A stretch of 64,000 nucleotides of DNA from positions 36,775 through 100,774 of the forward strand of contig NZ_FNCB01000006.1 of NCBI RefSeq assembly GCF_900100855.1, given 5' to 3'. Shown here piece after piece: positions 36,813 to 45,667 of the stretch; positions within the stretch are counted from its first letter, which is position 1, and each line of letters begins with the position of its first letter. This DNA comes from Idiomarina zobellii (lineage in GTDB: Bacteria; Pseudomonadota; Gammaproteobacteria; Enterobacterales; Alteromonadaceae). Under the pieces are notes generated by a model. It saw only the letters and a list, made by a program, of their open reading frames with translations. It was not told the origin of the DNA and did not search any database. Position numbers and translations under genes: made by a program.

Positions 36813-37418
36813 ATGAGACTTTTGGCAGCATTATTGGTCGCCGCGTTTGTCACTATTGGACTGTTTTACTTGATGCAGTCGTTAATAAGCGGTGGCGAAG
36901 GGGCAATGAGCGAGCCGCCGCGAGGCAGTGTGCTGGACTTTGTGCGTACACCAGAGCCTGAAGAAGTGCAGGAAAAGGAGCGTAAGCCTGAGCGTCCCCC
37001 AGAGCCTGAACAGCCGCCTGAAGATTTGCCGCAACCACAAATGGATAACGACATTGCTGATGCGGATAGCGGCTCAGGTTACGACTTCTCGGCCGGTATG
37101 GATGCCGGTGCCGACATTGGCAATGGCATGTCACTGCAAGCCAGCGACGGCGAGTATCTGCCTATTGTGAAAGTGCAGGCGGCTTACCCTCGGCGTGCGT
37201 TACAGCGTGGTATTGAAGGTTATGTGGTGGTGGAATTTACTGTGACCAAACAAGGCTCGGTGCGTGATCCTGTCGTTGTCCAGGCAGAGCCGGAAGGCAT
37301 TTTTGATCAGGCTGCTATGGATGCGGTACTGAAATTCAAATACAAACCACGGGTCATTGATGGTGAAGCGGTTGAAGTTGACGGAGTCAGAAACCGCATG
37401 ACCTTCGAAATGAACTAA
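36813..37418 (+). CDS. tonB: TonB2-type energy transducer
   Basis: 201 residues. An N-terminal membrane anchor (~residues 2-24) is followed by a short Glu/Pro-rich spacer (about 45-75). The C-terminal TonB domain from ~115 has YPRRALQRGIEGYVVVEFTV and FDQAAMDAVLKFKYKPRVIDG. The spacer is shorter than in TonB1, typical of TonB2. It touches outer-membrane receptors with the force supplied by ExbB/ExbD. Confidence 0.93.
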   Translation: MRLLAALLVAAFVTIGLFYLMQSLISGGEGAMSEPPRGSVLDFVRTPEPEEVQEKERKPERPPEPEQPPEDLPQPQMDNDIADADSGSGYDFSAGMDAGADIGNGMSLQASDGEYLPIVKVQAAYPRRALQRGIEGYVVVEFTVTKQGSVRDPVVVQAEPEGIFDQAAMDAVLKFKYKPRVIDGEAVEVDGVRNRMTFEMN

Positions 37419-37429
37419 TTGGGTGACTT

Positions 37430-38692
37430 ATGAACATGAAATTTGTGGTGATTGCCGCCTTAAGTGGCTGGATAGCATTAACGCAGCCAGTGCTTGCACA
37501 ACAAACGGAACGTGTGCCAGCACTGCGCGAAAAAGTATATGGTCAGCTGGCACGGGCGCAGGAACAAGCCGACAACGGTAATCTTCAGCAAGGGCTTAGC
37601 ATACTGTCAGACATTGAAGGCAAAGCCGACAGTATGAACAGTTATGAGCGTGCCATGCTCTGGAACTTCTACGGCTTTATGTATTACGAGCAGGATCAAA
37701 TAGGCCAGGCCATTAACTATTTCGAGAAAGTTGTGAATGAATCGCCAATTCCCGAGTCGCTCAAAAAAAGTACCCTGTTCAGCCTGGCTCAACTGGCGTT
37801 AAGCGAAGGTCAGTATCAACGTTCTGTAGAATTTCTGGGGCGCTGGGAAGCGTTGGCTGAACAAGACGAATTGGGCAAAGCCTGGGTATTAAAAGCGCAA
37901 GCCTTTTATCAGTCGGGAGACTTTAATAAAGCGCTGCCGCTCATTGATAAAGCCATTGCTAATGCAGACGCCAACAAGAAAACGCCCGACGAAAACTGGT
38001 TAATACTCAAACGTGCACTGCACTATGAACTGGAACAAACTGAACAAGTCGCCAAAGTCATGGAACGCCTGGTCACTGACTACAGTAAACCGGAATACTG
38101 GCTGCAACTGGCGGGTGTCTACGCGCAGTTAGAGCAGGACAAAAAGCAATTAGCGGTTCTGGAAGCAGCGAATCAGCAGGGTTTTATTGAAAAAGCCAGC
38201 GACTGGCGTCAGCTCGCACAAGCGTACTACTTTAATGAACTGCCGTTTAAAGCAGCAGAGACATTAAGCAACGCCATGCAAAAGGGTGTGGTCGAAGCCA
38301 ATGTTGATAATCTGAAATTCATAGCGCAGGCCTACGCTCAGGCAAAAGAGTATGAATTAGCCATTCAGGCCTATGAGAAAGCATCAGAGCAGGTCGACCA
38401 TGGCGACTTTGCCGCGCAAATTGCACAACTGCATTTAAACCTGAACAATAATGACCAAGCCATTAAGTACGTTGAACGCAGCCGTAATAAAGGCCAGGTA
38501 TCGAACCCGGGACATTTGCATTTAGTAGAAGGAATGGCGGCGTTAAATTTAAAAGACTACAAGCTGGCGCTACAAGCCTTTGAACAGGCAAGCGAATATG
38601 AAAAAACAGCATCTGCTGCAAAGCAGTGGTTAAAGTACGCGAAAGCGCAATATCGACAAAAGGAGCAGCTTGCCTCATTAGCTGACTTATAA
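37430..38692 (+). CDS. TPR repeat protein closing the TonB2 operon
   Basis: 420 residues with a signal peptide (~residues 1-24, ends VLAQQ) and many TPR-like helical pairs, e.g. AMLWNFYGFMYYEQDQIGQAINYFEKVV, AWVLKAQAFYQSGDFNKALPLIDKAI and LKDYKLALQAFEQASEYEKTA. Periplasmic TPR proteins end most TonB2 operons (in Vibrio they help TonB2 function). It begins 11 bases after tonB. Its stop codon is directly followed by a Pho box for the porin. Confidence 0.85.
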   Translation: MNMKFVVIAALSGWIALTQPVLAQQTERVPALREKVYGQLARAQEQADNGNLQQGLSILSDIEGKADSMNSYERAMLWNFYGFMYYEQDQIGQAINYFEKVVNESPIPESLKKSTLFSLAQLALSEGQYQRSVEFLGRWEALAEQDELGKAWVLKAQAFYQSGDFNKALPLIDKAIANADANKKTPDENWLILKRALHYELEQTEQVAKVMERLVTDYSKPEYWLQLAGVYAQLEQDKKQLAVLEAANQQGFIEKASDWRQLAQAYYFNELPFKAAETLSNAMQKGVVEANVDNLKFIAQAYAQAKEYELAIQAYEKASEQVDHGDFAAQIAQLHLNLNNNDQAIKYVERSRNKGQVSNPGHLHLVEGMAALNLKDYKLALQAFEQASEYEKTASAAKQWLKYAKAQYRQKEQLASLADL

Positions 38693-38732
38693 CTGTCATA
38701 AAGCTGTAACAAAAAAGACATAGAATTGACTC
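38693..38732 (+). promoter_or_regulatory. Pho box array (four units) before the porin gene
   Basis: CTGTCAT (38693), CTGTAAC (38704), AAGACAT (38715) and TTGACTC (38726) repeat at 11-bp steps, the first two almost perfect to the PhoB consensus. It begins one base after the TPR gene stop and ends 87 bases before the porin. Confidence 0.8.
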
Positions 38733-38819
38733 ATGACAGAAAAATAACTGCAATAATTCGCAGCGTGTCTATATGCGGTTAAGAATTAGGCAGTTTAGTA
38801 ATGAGTTAATGAGGGTTCT

Positions 38820-39785
38820 ATGAAAAAGTCTTTAATTGCGTTGTTAATTGCGGGCGCTACTTTTCCAGCGTTTGCGAACGACGATGGTACACTAACCGTT
38901 TATGGTCGTGCCAATGTGTCTTTACAAAGTAATGACACTGGTGACGGTGCTGAAGCCGAAGTAGTCAGTAACGCGTCGCGCTTCGGTTTTAAAGGCGCGG
39001 CTGAGCTTAAGAGCGACTTGGAGGTATTTTATCAGCTTGAATTTGGCGTTGATCTGGCAGACTCCAGCGACGACAAAGATGCGGTAACTAATCGTAACCA
39101 AGTTGTTGGCCTGCGCGGTAACTTTGGTGAAGTCATGATTGGCCGTTACGATACCTTCCTGAAGGACTCGCAAGGCTCTATCGACGCGTTTAAAGACTAC
39201 GAAGCAGACCTAAAAAGCTTATTCGTTGGTGAGGAACGCCCGGACAACACGGTAACCTATTACTCGCCAACCTATAACAACTTCACCTTTGGTGTGACTT
39301 ACATTGCATCTGAAAACGACGCAGAAGATGACGGCGTTTCAATGGGGGTGTTGTACGGAGACGACAAACTTAAGAAAACACCGTTTTACGCTGCCATTGC
39401 GGTTGATCGCGACGTCGACGGTTACGACACTGAACAGTTAAGCGTGCATACCAAATTAGGTGACTTCAAACTAGGCGCTGCGCTGCAGCAGTTCGAAAGT
39501 ACCAACGGCCTGGAAGACGGCGACGGCTACTTGCTGAGCGCGACTTACCCAATTAATAACTGGGTATTGAAAGGCCAATATCAGTCAGTCGACGAAAGCG
39601 GTGAAAGCGATGCGTCGTTCTCGTTCGGCGCTGACTATCATTTCACCGGCGATACGCGTGTTTACGCATGGTACACCGGTCGTGAGTGCGACATTGCCAC
39701 CTACGAAAGCCGTGGCTGTGGTGCAACACCGGGCGCAGAGCAAGACTTCTTCGCCGTTGGCATTCGCCACGACTTCTCCTGGTAA
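38820..39785 (+). CDS. Gram-negative porin, likely phosphate-starvation induced
   Basis: 321 residues. Signal peptide of 19-20 residues (MKKSLIALLIAGATFPAFA). Mature part is rich in alternating strands with TLTVYGRANVSLQSND, SRFGFKGAAELKSDLEVFYQLEFG and VVGLRGNFGEVMIGRYDT, the gammaproteobacterial trimeric porin pattern. It ends in an aromatic, RHDFSW, as needed for outer-membrane insertion. The Pho box array implies a PhoE-like role in phosphate entry under starvation, though homology alone does not show anion choice. Confidence 0.88.
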   Translation: MKKSLIALLIAGATFPAFANDDGTLTVYGRANVSLQSNDTGDGAEAEVVSNASRFGFKGAAELKSDLEVFYQLEFGVDLADSSDDKDAVTNRNQVVGLRGNFGEVMIGRYDTFLKDSQGSIDAFKDYEADLKSLFVGEERPDNTVTYYSPTYNNFTFGVTYIASENDAEDDGVSMGVLYGDDKLKKTPFYAAIAVDRDVDGYDTEQLSVHTKLGDFKLGAALQQFESTNGLEDGDGYLLSATYPINNWVLKGQYQSVDESGESDASFSFGADYHFTGDTRVYAWYTGRECDIATYESRGCGATPGAEQDFFAVGIRHDFSW

Positions 39786-39803
39786 GCGTCTAAAGCAGAC
39801 TAA

Positions 39804-39832
39804 TGTAGCCTGATCGCCTCGGTCAGGCTACA
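39804..39832 (+). terminator. Hairpin terminator after the porin gene
   Basis: TGTAGCCTGA (39804-39813) pairs with TCAGGCTACA (39823-39832), a perfect 10-bp stem, loop of 9 bases. There is no U-run after it, so efficiency is uncertain. Confidence 0.55.
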
Positions 39833-39865
39833 CTATAGGCGTCATTCTCAACCTCTGTACTTAAT

Positions 39866-40777
39866 ATGACCAACCTGGCGGTACTTGGCTTTTACCTACT
39901 CATTGGTTTTATTCTAAAACGCTCCGGGAAGTGCCCCGACAACACGGCCGAAGTTCTTAACTTATACGTTATTTATGCCGCGTTACCCGGCGTTATTTTT
40001 AGCAAAGTACCAGGTCTGGAATTTTCCGCTGACTTACTTATTCCGGTTATTATTCCCTGGGTGCTGCTAGCGTTTAGTGCGGTGTTTATTTTCCTTATTG
40101 GCAGAGCACTGAAGTGGCGCAAAGAAATTGTTGGCGCCTTGTTGGTGTGCGTGCCGCTAGGTAACACGTCTTTCTTCGGCTTCCCCATGATAGAAGCCTT
40201 CTACGGCAGCGACGCTATTGCCTATGGTTTGCTCTATGACCAGTTTGGCTCCTTTTTCGGCTTAGCCATTTACTCAACCGTTATTATTGCGCTGTACAAA
40301 GATCAGAACGAAACGCCAACCGTCACTGGTGTGTTAAAGAAAATTGTGACCTTCCCGCCGTTTATTGCCTTAGTTTTAGCTCTGCTGACCAAAAGCCTGA
40401 GTTACCCGGATGTTTTCCAGAGCCTCATTGAGTCATTAGCGGTCACCTTAGTACCGGTCATTATGATAGCCGTTGGCTTTCAGCTGAAGTTTCGTCTGCC
40501 CAAGGGCAGTAAAACACCGTTGGCCATTGGCTTGTTAACCAAACTGGTATTAATGCCGGCGGTCGCTATGTTACTGCTATTCAGTTTTGGCTTTGACAGC
40601 ACACTTATTCAAGTTACTGTTTTTGAAGCCGCTATGCCGCCGATGATAACGGCTGGTGCCGTTGCGATTATGGCGGGTTTGGCGCCGCGGCTATCGGCCG
40701 CCATGGTCGGTTACGGCATACTACTGGCCTTTATCACACTGCCGTTAACCTACGAATTAATGCAATTTTTGGCGTAA
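39866..40777 (+). CDS. AEC-family (auxin efflux carrier-type) transporter
   Basis: 303 residues with about 10 membrane segments in two inverted halves: GFYLLIGFILKRSG, NLYVIYAALPGVIFSKVPG, LLVCVPLGNTSFFGFPMIEAFYG (the NTxFxGxP signature) and VFEAAMPPMITAGAVAIMAG. AEC members move organic acids or other small anions. It is not obviously under the Pho box but sits inside the phosphate cluster. A terminator hairpin separates it from the porin. Substrate unknown. Confidence 0.82.
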   Translation: MTNLAVLGFYLLIGFILKRSGKCPDNTAEVLNLYVIYAALPGVIFSKVPGLEFSADLLIPVIIPWVLLAFSAVFIFLIGRALKWRKEIVGALLVCVPLGNTSFFGFPMIEAFYGSDAIAYGLLYDQFGSFFGLAIYSTVIIALYKDQNETPTVTGVLKKIVTFPPFIALVLALLTKSLSYPDVFQSLIESLAVTLVPVIMIAVGFQLKFRLPKGSKTPLAIGLLTKLVLMPAVAMLLLFSFGFDSTLIQVTVFEAAMPPMITAGAVAIMAGLAPRLSAAMVGYGILLAFITLPLTYELMQFLA

Positions 40778-40789
40778 AACAGGAAGCGG

Positions 40790-42196
40790 CTATCGCCGTT
40801 TCCATGCTTTAAACATGGCTTCGGTAATACCTAAGCCGATAATTGCGCCTTCATGTAATTGCTCTAAGTCGGCTATTGTCATAGCAATAAACTTGTCTGG
40901 CTGCTCAATCTGGTTGTCATGGCAATAACGGCTCAAAAACGCACTTATTTTTGCTCCGCTAATGTCATTTCTTATGACCAGTCCCATCGCTTCTTTCCTG
41001 GCCGCTCGGTATTTAATGCGGTAGGCATCGATATCACCCAAAGACTCTTTTACCACATCATACTGTTCACAAGACTTTTTATAAGCCCACTCAAATAGCT
41101 CCAAAGCTGGCTGTACTTCGTTAGTTTCATAAAAATACAGCAGAGCCTTAAAGTAGTCCTCTTGCGGCACATCAGTAAAACTTAACGGGCATAAGTTGCC
41201 CTTTATAAATGGAATGTTACAGGTAAGCCGGGCTGTTCGTTTGTTCACATCTTCAAATGCCTGCAAGTAAGACAAATGCACTAGCAGAAAAAAGCTTTGT
41301 TCAAAAGGGTCGCTAATTTGCTCGGCTTTTAACAACACGCGTGCTAATACTTCTTTAATTTGGTGAGGGTTGCTGAGAGGTGTATACGCCGACTTCCCAA
41401 TAGTCACTTCAAGCTCTCGCTCTTTTCCACACGCATTAGGATTCGCCAGTAAGTCTTGAGACAACAAGTAATGAATGTTTCGAACGGTAAAAGAGCTGAG
41501 TGTTATATCTTCTGCATTTTCAATCAGAAATTCGATGGCTTCCTTATGGTTCATTATCATCACGGTTTCTTCATGAACCTTACCCTCTGCTGATACCCCT
41601 TGTTCTATCAGTTTCTGAGTGTCGAGCTTAGAGTACGTATTGCCCTCTAAACGGCTTGAGTTGTACGACAAGTCTATAAGTAGTTTTTGTCCAATCTCTT
41701 TAGCATAAGTCCCAGCAGCCAACGCTTTGTCAACTCGCTTACCCATTGTGTGAAGCTTAGTGCGCACAGACAACGGCACGTAAAAAGTCTTGTTAGGAGT
41801 ATATTGCTCGACTAACTGCCGTTGGTAAGTACTTTTAGTTCGGCCATAGGGGGGCGTATTAAGGTAAGTTAGCTGGGCTAAGGACTCTGCTGAAAAAATA
41901 GGGTGTTGATTATATTCATTCCCTTTTTCATTTAGTGCAAGGCTTTCCGTAACTGAACGCTCTGTTGCAGAACTGCTAATACCATAAGATGCCAGGCGAT
42001 AAGTACGAGCTTTCTTCTCACCGTCAGCAATCACCTGTCCATGCTCAACCAGCTTTTTCAGCCTTCGCTGTAGCGTCTTTTTGGGCATGTCGACTGCTAG
42101 GTGGTTTTGCAAAGCACCGACGGACAAGGGCTGTCCAATACTTTCCAGACATGTAAGTATAGCTTCTAATTCAGCTTGAATGGTCATAACACTCAC
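40790..42196 (-). CDS. Fic-domain protein with N-terminal winged helix and altered Fic motif
   Basis: 468 residues. Residues ~5-72 form a winged-helix DNA-binding domain (LSVGALQNHLAVDMPKKTLQRRLKKLVEHG). An inhibitory-type motif (S/T)xxxE(G/N) lies at 180-185 (SSRLEGN). The Fic core at 312-323 reads QAFEDVNKRTAR, where the usual catalytic His is Gln312 and the GNG is replaced by VNK. Such Q-type Fic proteins exist, and AMP transfer by the usual mechanism is doubtful. The C-terminus has a helical region. The divergent promoter region holds five copies of TTTATTGGACA, suggesting that the protein represses itself. It is the only reverse gene inside the Pho cluster. Confidence 0.85.
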   Translation of the reverse strand: MSVMTIQAELEAILTCLESIGQPLSVGALQNHLAVDMPKKTLQRRLKKLVEHGQVIADGEKKARTYRLASYGISSSATERSVTESLALNEKGNEYNQHPIFSAESLAQLTYLNTPPYGRTKSTYQRQLVEQYTPNKTFYVPLSVRTKLHTMGKRVDKALAAGTYAKEIGQKLLIDLSYNSSRLEGNTYSKLDTQKLIEQGVSAEGKVHEETVMIMNHKEAIEFLIENAEDITLSSFTVRNIHYLLSQDLLANPNACGKERELEVTIGKSAYTPLSNPHQIKEVLARVLLKAEQISDPFEQSFFLLVHLSYLQAFEDVNKRTARLTCNIPFIKGNLCPLSFTDVPQEDYFKALLYFYETNEVQPALELFEWAYKKSCEQYDVVKESLGDIDAYRIKYRAARKEAMGLVIRNDISGAKISAFLSRYCHDNQIEQPDKFIAMTIADLEQLHEGAIIGLGITEAMFKAWKRR

Positions 42197-42292
42197 TTTA
42201 TTGGACAGCTAATGCAATATTAATGTCCATTAAAGCATATTTATTGGACATTGCACAGTATTTTTGTCCAATAAATTAAACGATATTGGACA
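42197..42292 (-). promoter_or_regulatory. Five-site operator array before the Fic gene
   Basis: Five copies of an 11-mer TTTATTGGACA, alternating in direction: 42197-42207 (+), 42224-42234 (-, one mismatch), 42240-42250 (+), 42265-42275 (-, perfect) and 42282-42292 (+, changed at the start). Sites 3 and 4 make an inverted pair with a 14-base spacer. Likely binding sites for the Fic winged helix or another repressor; identity inferred. Confidence 0.65.
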
Positions 42293-42343
42293 AATAGACC
42301 CAAAAGCATCATAAACAAAAGAAATCTTACAGCAATGTGTCGC

Positions 42344-42361
42344 TGGTCATAAAAATGTCAT
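42344..42361 (+). promoter_or_regulatory. Pho box before phoB
   Basis: TGGTCAT (42344-42350), AAAA, ATGTCAT (42355-42361). Two units at 11-bp spacing, ~49 bases before the phoB start. Autoregulation by PhoB is usual. It shares the gap with the Fic operators but does not overlap them. Confidence 0.7.
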
Positions 42362-42409
42362 ATTCTTTAGTAATAATTGGCTCAACTGATCCAATAAGGG
42401 ACTAAATAC

Positions 42410-43096
42410 ATGTCGCGTAGAATTCTAATAGTAGAAGATGAAGCCCCCATTCGTGAGATGTTGAGCTTTGTTATGGAGCAACACGGCTATCAAGCAGTCG
42501 AAGCTCATGATTTTGATGCCGCTGTCGGTAAAATTGCCGAGCCATACCCCGACATGGTATTGCTCGACTGGATGCTGCCGGGCGGCTCAGGTATTCAACT
42601 GGCCAAAAAAATTAAAGGCGATGACTTTACCCGCAATATACCTATTATTATGTTGACCGCCCGCGGCGAAGAAGAAGACAAAATAAAAGGCCTGGAAGTT
42701 GGCGCTGATGACTACATTACTAAACCATTTTCGCCAAAAGAGCTGATGGCTCGTATGCGTGCCGTGTTTAGACGTGTGGCGCCAACCGTGTTAGACGAGC
42801 CGTTGGAAGTTGAAGGCTTAAAGCTCGACCCCGTATCGCACCGCATTTCGGTTGGCGACAACAGTGTTGACATGGGACCAACCGAATTCAAGCTACTGCA
42901 CTTTTTTATGACACACCCAGAGCGCGTCTACAGCCGTGAACAACTGCTGGACCACGTTTGGGGCACTAATGTTTACGTCGAAGACAGAACCGTTGATGTG
43001 CATATTCGTCGGTTACGCAAAGCGTTGGCTGACCACGGTTTCGACCGGTTAATACAGACCGTGCGAGGAGTCGGTTATCGTTTCTCGAGTCGTTAA
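42410..43096 (+). CDS. phoB: Phosphate regulon response regulator PhoB
   Basis: 228 residues. Receiver domain with [16 protein letters not shown], phospho-acceptor D53 ([12 protein letters not shown]), and K near 104 ([11 protein letters not shown]). C-terminal OmpR-type winged helix with [13 protein letters not shown] [32 protein letters not shown] and [15 protein letters not shown]. It activates the Pho boxes in this window when phosphorylated by PhoR. phoR follows by 17 bases. Confidence 0.96.
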   Translation: MSRRILIVEDEAPIREMLSFVMEQHGYQAVEAHDFDAAVGKIAEPYPDMVLLDWMLPGGSGIQLAKKIKGDDFTRNIPIIMLTARGEEEDKIKGLEVGADDYITKPFSPKELMARMRAVFRRVAPTVLDEPLEVEGLKLDPVSHRISVGDNSVDMGPTEFKLLHFFMTHPERVYSREQLLDHVWGTNVYVEDRTVDVHIRRLRKALADHGFDRLIQTVRGVGYRFSSR

Positions 43097-43113
43097 CAGC
43101 GAGTCTGCTTGAT

Positions 43114-44409
43114 ATGGACAGAGACTATTCAAACTGGCAGTCGCTGCGCAATTTGGCGCTTTTCCTGCTGCCGTTTATTTTTGTTGGCTGGCTGTTCGGT
43201 ATTTTCTGGCCGCTGCTGACGTTCGCTTTGCTGGGCCTGGTGTGCTGGCATTATTTTTATCAGCAAAAGCTCATTAAATGGTTATGGCAAAGTCGTACCT
43301 TAATGCCGCCATCAGCGCCGGGCAGCTGGTCGTATATTTATGACGGCATTTATCGCTCGCAACGCCGCAGCCAAAAGCGTCGTAAATCACTGGCTCGCTT
43401 ATTAAGACGTTTTCGGGAAGCGGCAGAAGCACTACCGGATGCAGCTATTGTGTTTCGAGCCGACGGTGCGCTGTTGTGGAGCAACAAACTCGCACAGTTT
43501 TATTTTGGTTTGCGCTGGCCGGACGACGCCGGACAAAGGCTGTCTAACCTTATTCGTCACCCGGAGTTTTCGGTGTATCTCAGCAAAGGTCAGTTTGATG
43601 ATGCTCTCACTATTCCTTCTCCTGTGCGCGACAGTCTCGACATTGAAATTCGCATTATGCCGTACAGCGAAGACCAGTTCTTGTTGGTTGCGCGTGACGT
43701 TACCCAAGTTAAACGTCTGGACTCAATGCGTCGAGAGTTCGTTGCTAACGTGTCGCACGAGTTAAAAACGCCGTTGACGGTGTTACAGGGGTATCTGGAA
43801 ATGCTGGAAGAGCCGGAACAAACGCCGCCGGCTATGCTGAAAAAAGCGGTCGAAAATATGAACGCGCAAAGTGACCGCATGGGCAACTTAGTCGACCAAC
43901 TACTCGTGCTGTCACGCATGGAAACTCCAAGTGACGACGTGTTCGACCACGAAGTGAATGTGCCGGCTCTACTGGAGCAGCTACAAACGGAAGCGCATCG
44001 CCTTAACGAACAAAAGCAACACAAGCTGCAGTTTAATATCGACCCCATTCATATTTACGGCAAAGAATCGTTACTACGCAGTGCCATGCAGAACCTGATT
44101 ACTAACGCCATTCGTTACACGCCGGAAGGCGGCGAAATAGAGGTGAGCTGGAAAGAGACTTCGGGCGGTGTTGAATTCAGCGTGACCGATAATGGCAAAG
44201 GCATACCAGCGCAGCATTTGCCGAGACTGACTGAACGTTTTTATCGCATAGATGAAGACCGAAACAGCGCCAGTGGCGGAACCGGGCTGGGCTTATCTAT
44301 AGTTAAGCAAGCTGTTGAGCACCATAATGCACAACTGGACATAAGCAGTACGCCGGGCAAAGGCAGTCGTTTTGCATTTCAACTGCCCCACGGATTAATT
44401 AAGTCATAA
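43114..44409 (+). CDS. phoR: Phosphate regulon sensor kinase PhoR
   Basis: 431 residues. Two close membrane segments (~residues 12-47) without a periplasmic domain, a basic linker, PAS domain (~100-200, ALPDAAIVFRADGALLWSNKLAQFYFG), H-box REFVANVSHELKTPLTVLQGY with H215, N box NLITNAIRYTPEGG, and G1/G2 DNGKGIPAQ and GGTGLGLSIVKQ. It works without a periplasmic sensor by contact with Pst and PhoU, as in other bacteria. Confidence 0.95.
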   Translation: MDRDYSNWQSLRNLALFLLPFIFVGWLFGIFWPLLTFALLGLVCWHYFYQQKLIKWLWQSRTLMPPSAPGSWSYIYDGIYRSQRRSQKRRKSLARLLRRFREAAEALPDAAIVFRADGALLWSNKLAQFYFGLRWPDDAGQRLSNLIRHPEFSVYLSKGQFDDALTIPSPVRDSLDIEIRIMPYSEDQFLLVARDVTQVKRLDSMRREFVANVSHELKTPLTVLQGYLEMLEEPEQTPPAMLKKAVENMNAQSDRMGNLVDQLLVLSRMETPSDDVFDHEVNVPALLEQLQTEAHRLNEQKQHKLQFNIDPIHIYGKESLLRSAMQNLITNAIRYTPEGGEIEVSWKETSGGVEFSVTDNGKGIPAQHLPRLTERFYRIDEDRNSASGGTGLGLSIVKQAVEHHNAQLDISSTPGKGSRFAFQLPHGLIKS

Positions 44410-44419
44410 ATTTTTCACA

Positions 44420-44448
44420 TTGTCATAAAGCTGTCATAAAACGTTCTT
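44420..44448 (+). promoter_or_regulatory. Pho box before pstS
   Basis: TTGTCAT (44420-44426), AAAG, CTGTCAT (44431-44437), AAAA, then a weak third unit CGTTCTT (44442). Near-perfect consensus and 54 bases before the pstS start. Confidence 0.85.
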
Positions 44449-44501
44449 AAACTACGCATTATCGAAGAACGACTTTCTGAAGTTAGACAAAACCCACAGA
44501 G

Positions 44502-45491
44502 GTGAAAAACATGTTTCAATCAACTTTGAACAAGACATTAACTGGTTTAGTAGCGGCGGGCACTTTAATGTTCAGCTCGCTGGCAGCAGCAACCGATGAC
44601 TTACCAGAATATGAAAAAGTCAGCGGTTTATCAGGCAACTTATCATCGGTTGGCTCTGACACTCTGGCTAACATGATGACGTTTTGGGGCGAAGAATTTA
44701 AGCGCATGTACCCAAGCGTTAACATCCAAATTCAAGCGGCGGGCTCTTCTACTGCGCCACCAGCACTGACCGAAGGCACTTCAAGCTTCGGCCCTATGAG
44801 CCGCGCGATGAAGTCAAAAGAAATCGAAGCTTTTGAAAAGCGCCACGGTTACAAACCAACACCAGTACGTGTTGCTATCGACGCGTTAGCGGTATTCGTG
44901 CATAAAGATAACCCAATCGAAGGTTTATCGATTGCCGAAGTTGACGCTATTTTCTCGTCAACCCGTAAATGCGGTGCTAACCAGCAAGTGAACCGCTGGG
45001 GACAACTGGACTTAGACGGCGACTGGACTAGCCGTGACTTACAGCTGTACGGTCGCAACTCGGTGTCAGGTACTTATGGTTACTTTAAAGAAGTGGGTCT
45101 TTGTGACGGTGACTTCCGCTCTAACGTAAACGAGCAACCTGGCTCAGCGTCAGTTGTTCAGTCAGTCTCTACGTCACTGAACGCAATTGGTTATTCAGGT
45201 ATTGGTTATGTCACTTCTGGTGTGAAAGCGGTACCTATTGCTAAGGGCGACGGCGACGACTTTATTGAAGCGTCACGTGAAGCCGCATTGGCAGGCAAAT
45301 ATCCGCTGGCACGTTTCCTCTACGTATACGTGAACAAGCACCCGAACAAACCATTAGGTAAAGCAGAAGCTGAGTTCATGAAAATGATTCTGTCAAAACA
45401 AGGCCAGGACATTGTGAACAAAGACGGCTATATCGGCTTGCCGAAGCAAGTGGTCGAAGCAGAGCTGAAAAAACTCGGCCTTAGCCACTAA
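44502..45491 (+). CDS. pstS: Phosphate-binding periplasmic protein PstS
   Basis: 329 residues. Signal peptide ~30 residues (ends SSLAAATDD). Phosphate-site motifs: [38 protein letters not shown], and [15 protein letters not shown]. It binds phosphate and passes it to PstC/PstA. A strong terminator follows, and pstC has its own Pho box. Confidence 0.94.
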   Translation: MKNMFQSTLNKTLTGLVAAGTLMFSSLAAATDDLPEYEKVSGLSGNLSSVGSDTLANMMTFWGEEFKRMYPSVNIQIQAAGSSTAPPALTEGTSSFGPMSRAMKSKEIEAFEKRHGYKPTPVRVAIDALAVFVHKDNPIEGLSIAEVDAIFSSTRKCGANQQVNRWGQLDLDGDWTSRDLQLYGRNSVSGTYGYFKEVGLCDGDFRSNVNEQPGSASVVQSVSTSLNAIGYSGIGYVTSGVKAVPIAKGDGDDFIEASREAALAGKYPLARFLYVYVNKHPNKPLGKAEAEFMKMILSKQGQDIVNKDGYIGLPKQVVEAELKKLGLSH

Positions 45492-45507
45492 AAAATTACG
45501 TCATAAC

Positions 45508-45542
45508 AAAGCCGGTAGTTCATTGAAACTACCGGCTTTTTT
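45508..45542 (+). terminator. Rho-independent terminator after pstS
   Basis: GCCGGTAGTT (45511-45520) pairs with AACTACCGGC (45527-45536), followed by TTTTTT. A typical partial terminator between pstS and the pstCAB genes, allowing more PstS than permease. Confidence 0.85.
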
Positions 45543-45567
45543 CTATTTTGACACTTTAGTGAAGAAA

Positions 45568-45607
45568 ATATGACGGAACTGTAACAGTACTGTCATAAAA
45601 CTTTACT
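45568..45607 (+). promoter_or_regulatory. Pho box array before pstC
   Basis: ATATGAC (45568, weak), CTGTAAC (45579), CTGTCAT (45590) and CTTTACT (45601, weak) at 11-bp steps. A -10-like TATTAT lies at 45612-45617. This gives pstCAB-phoU a second PhoB promoter. Confidence 0.75.
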
Positions 45608-45667
45608 ACACTATTATCCAGTTAAGACGCAGTTAAACTTAAAGTCATTTTAGAGTCCGAGGTCACA

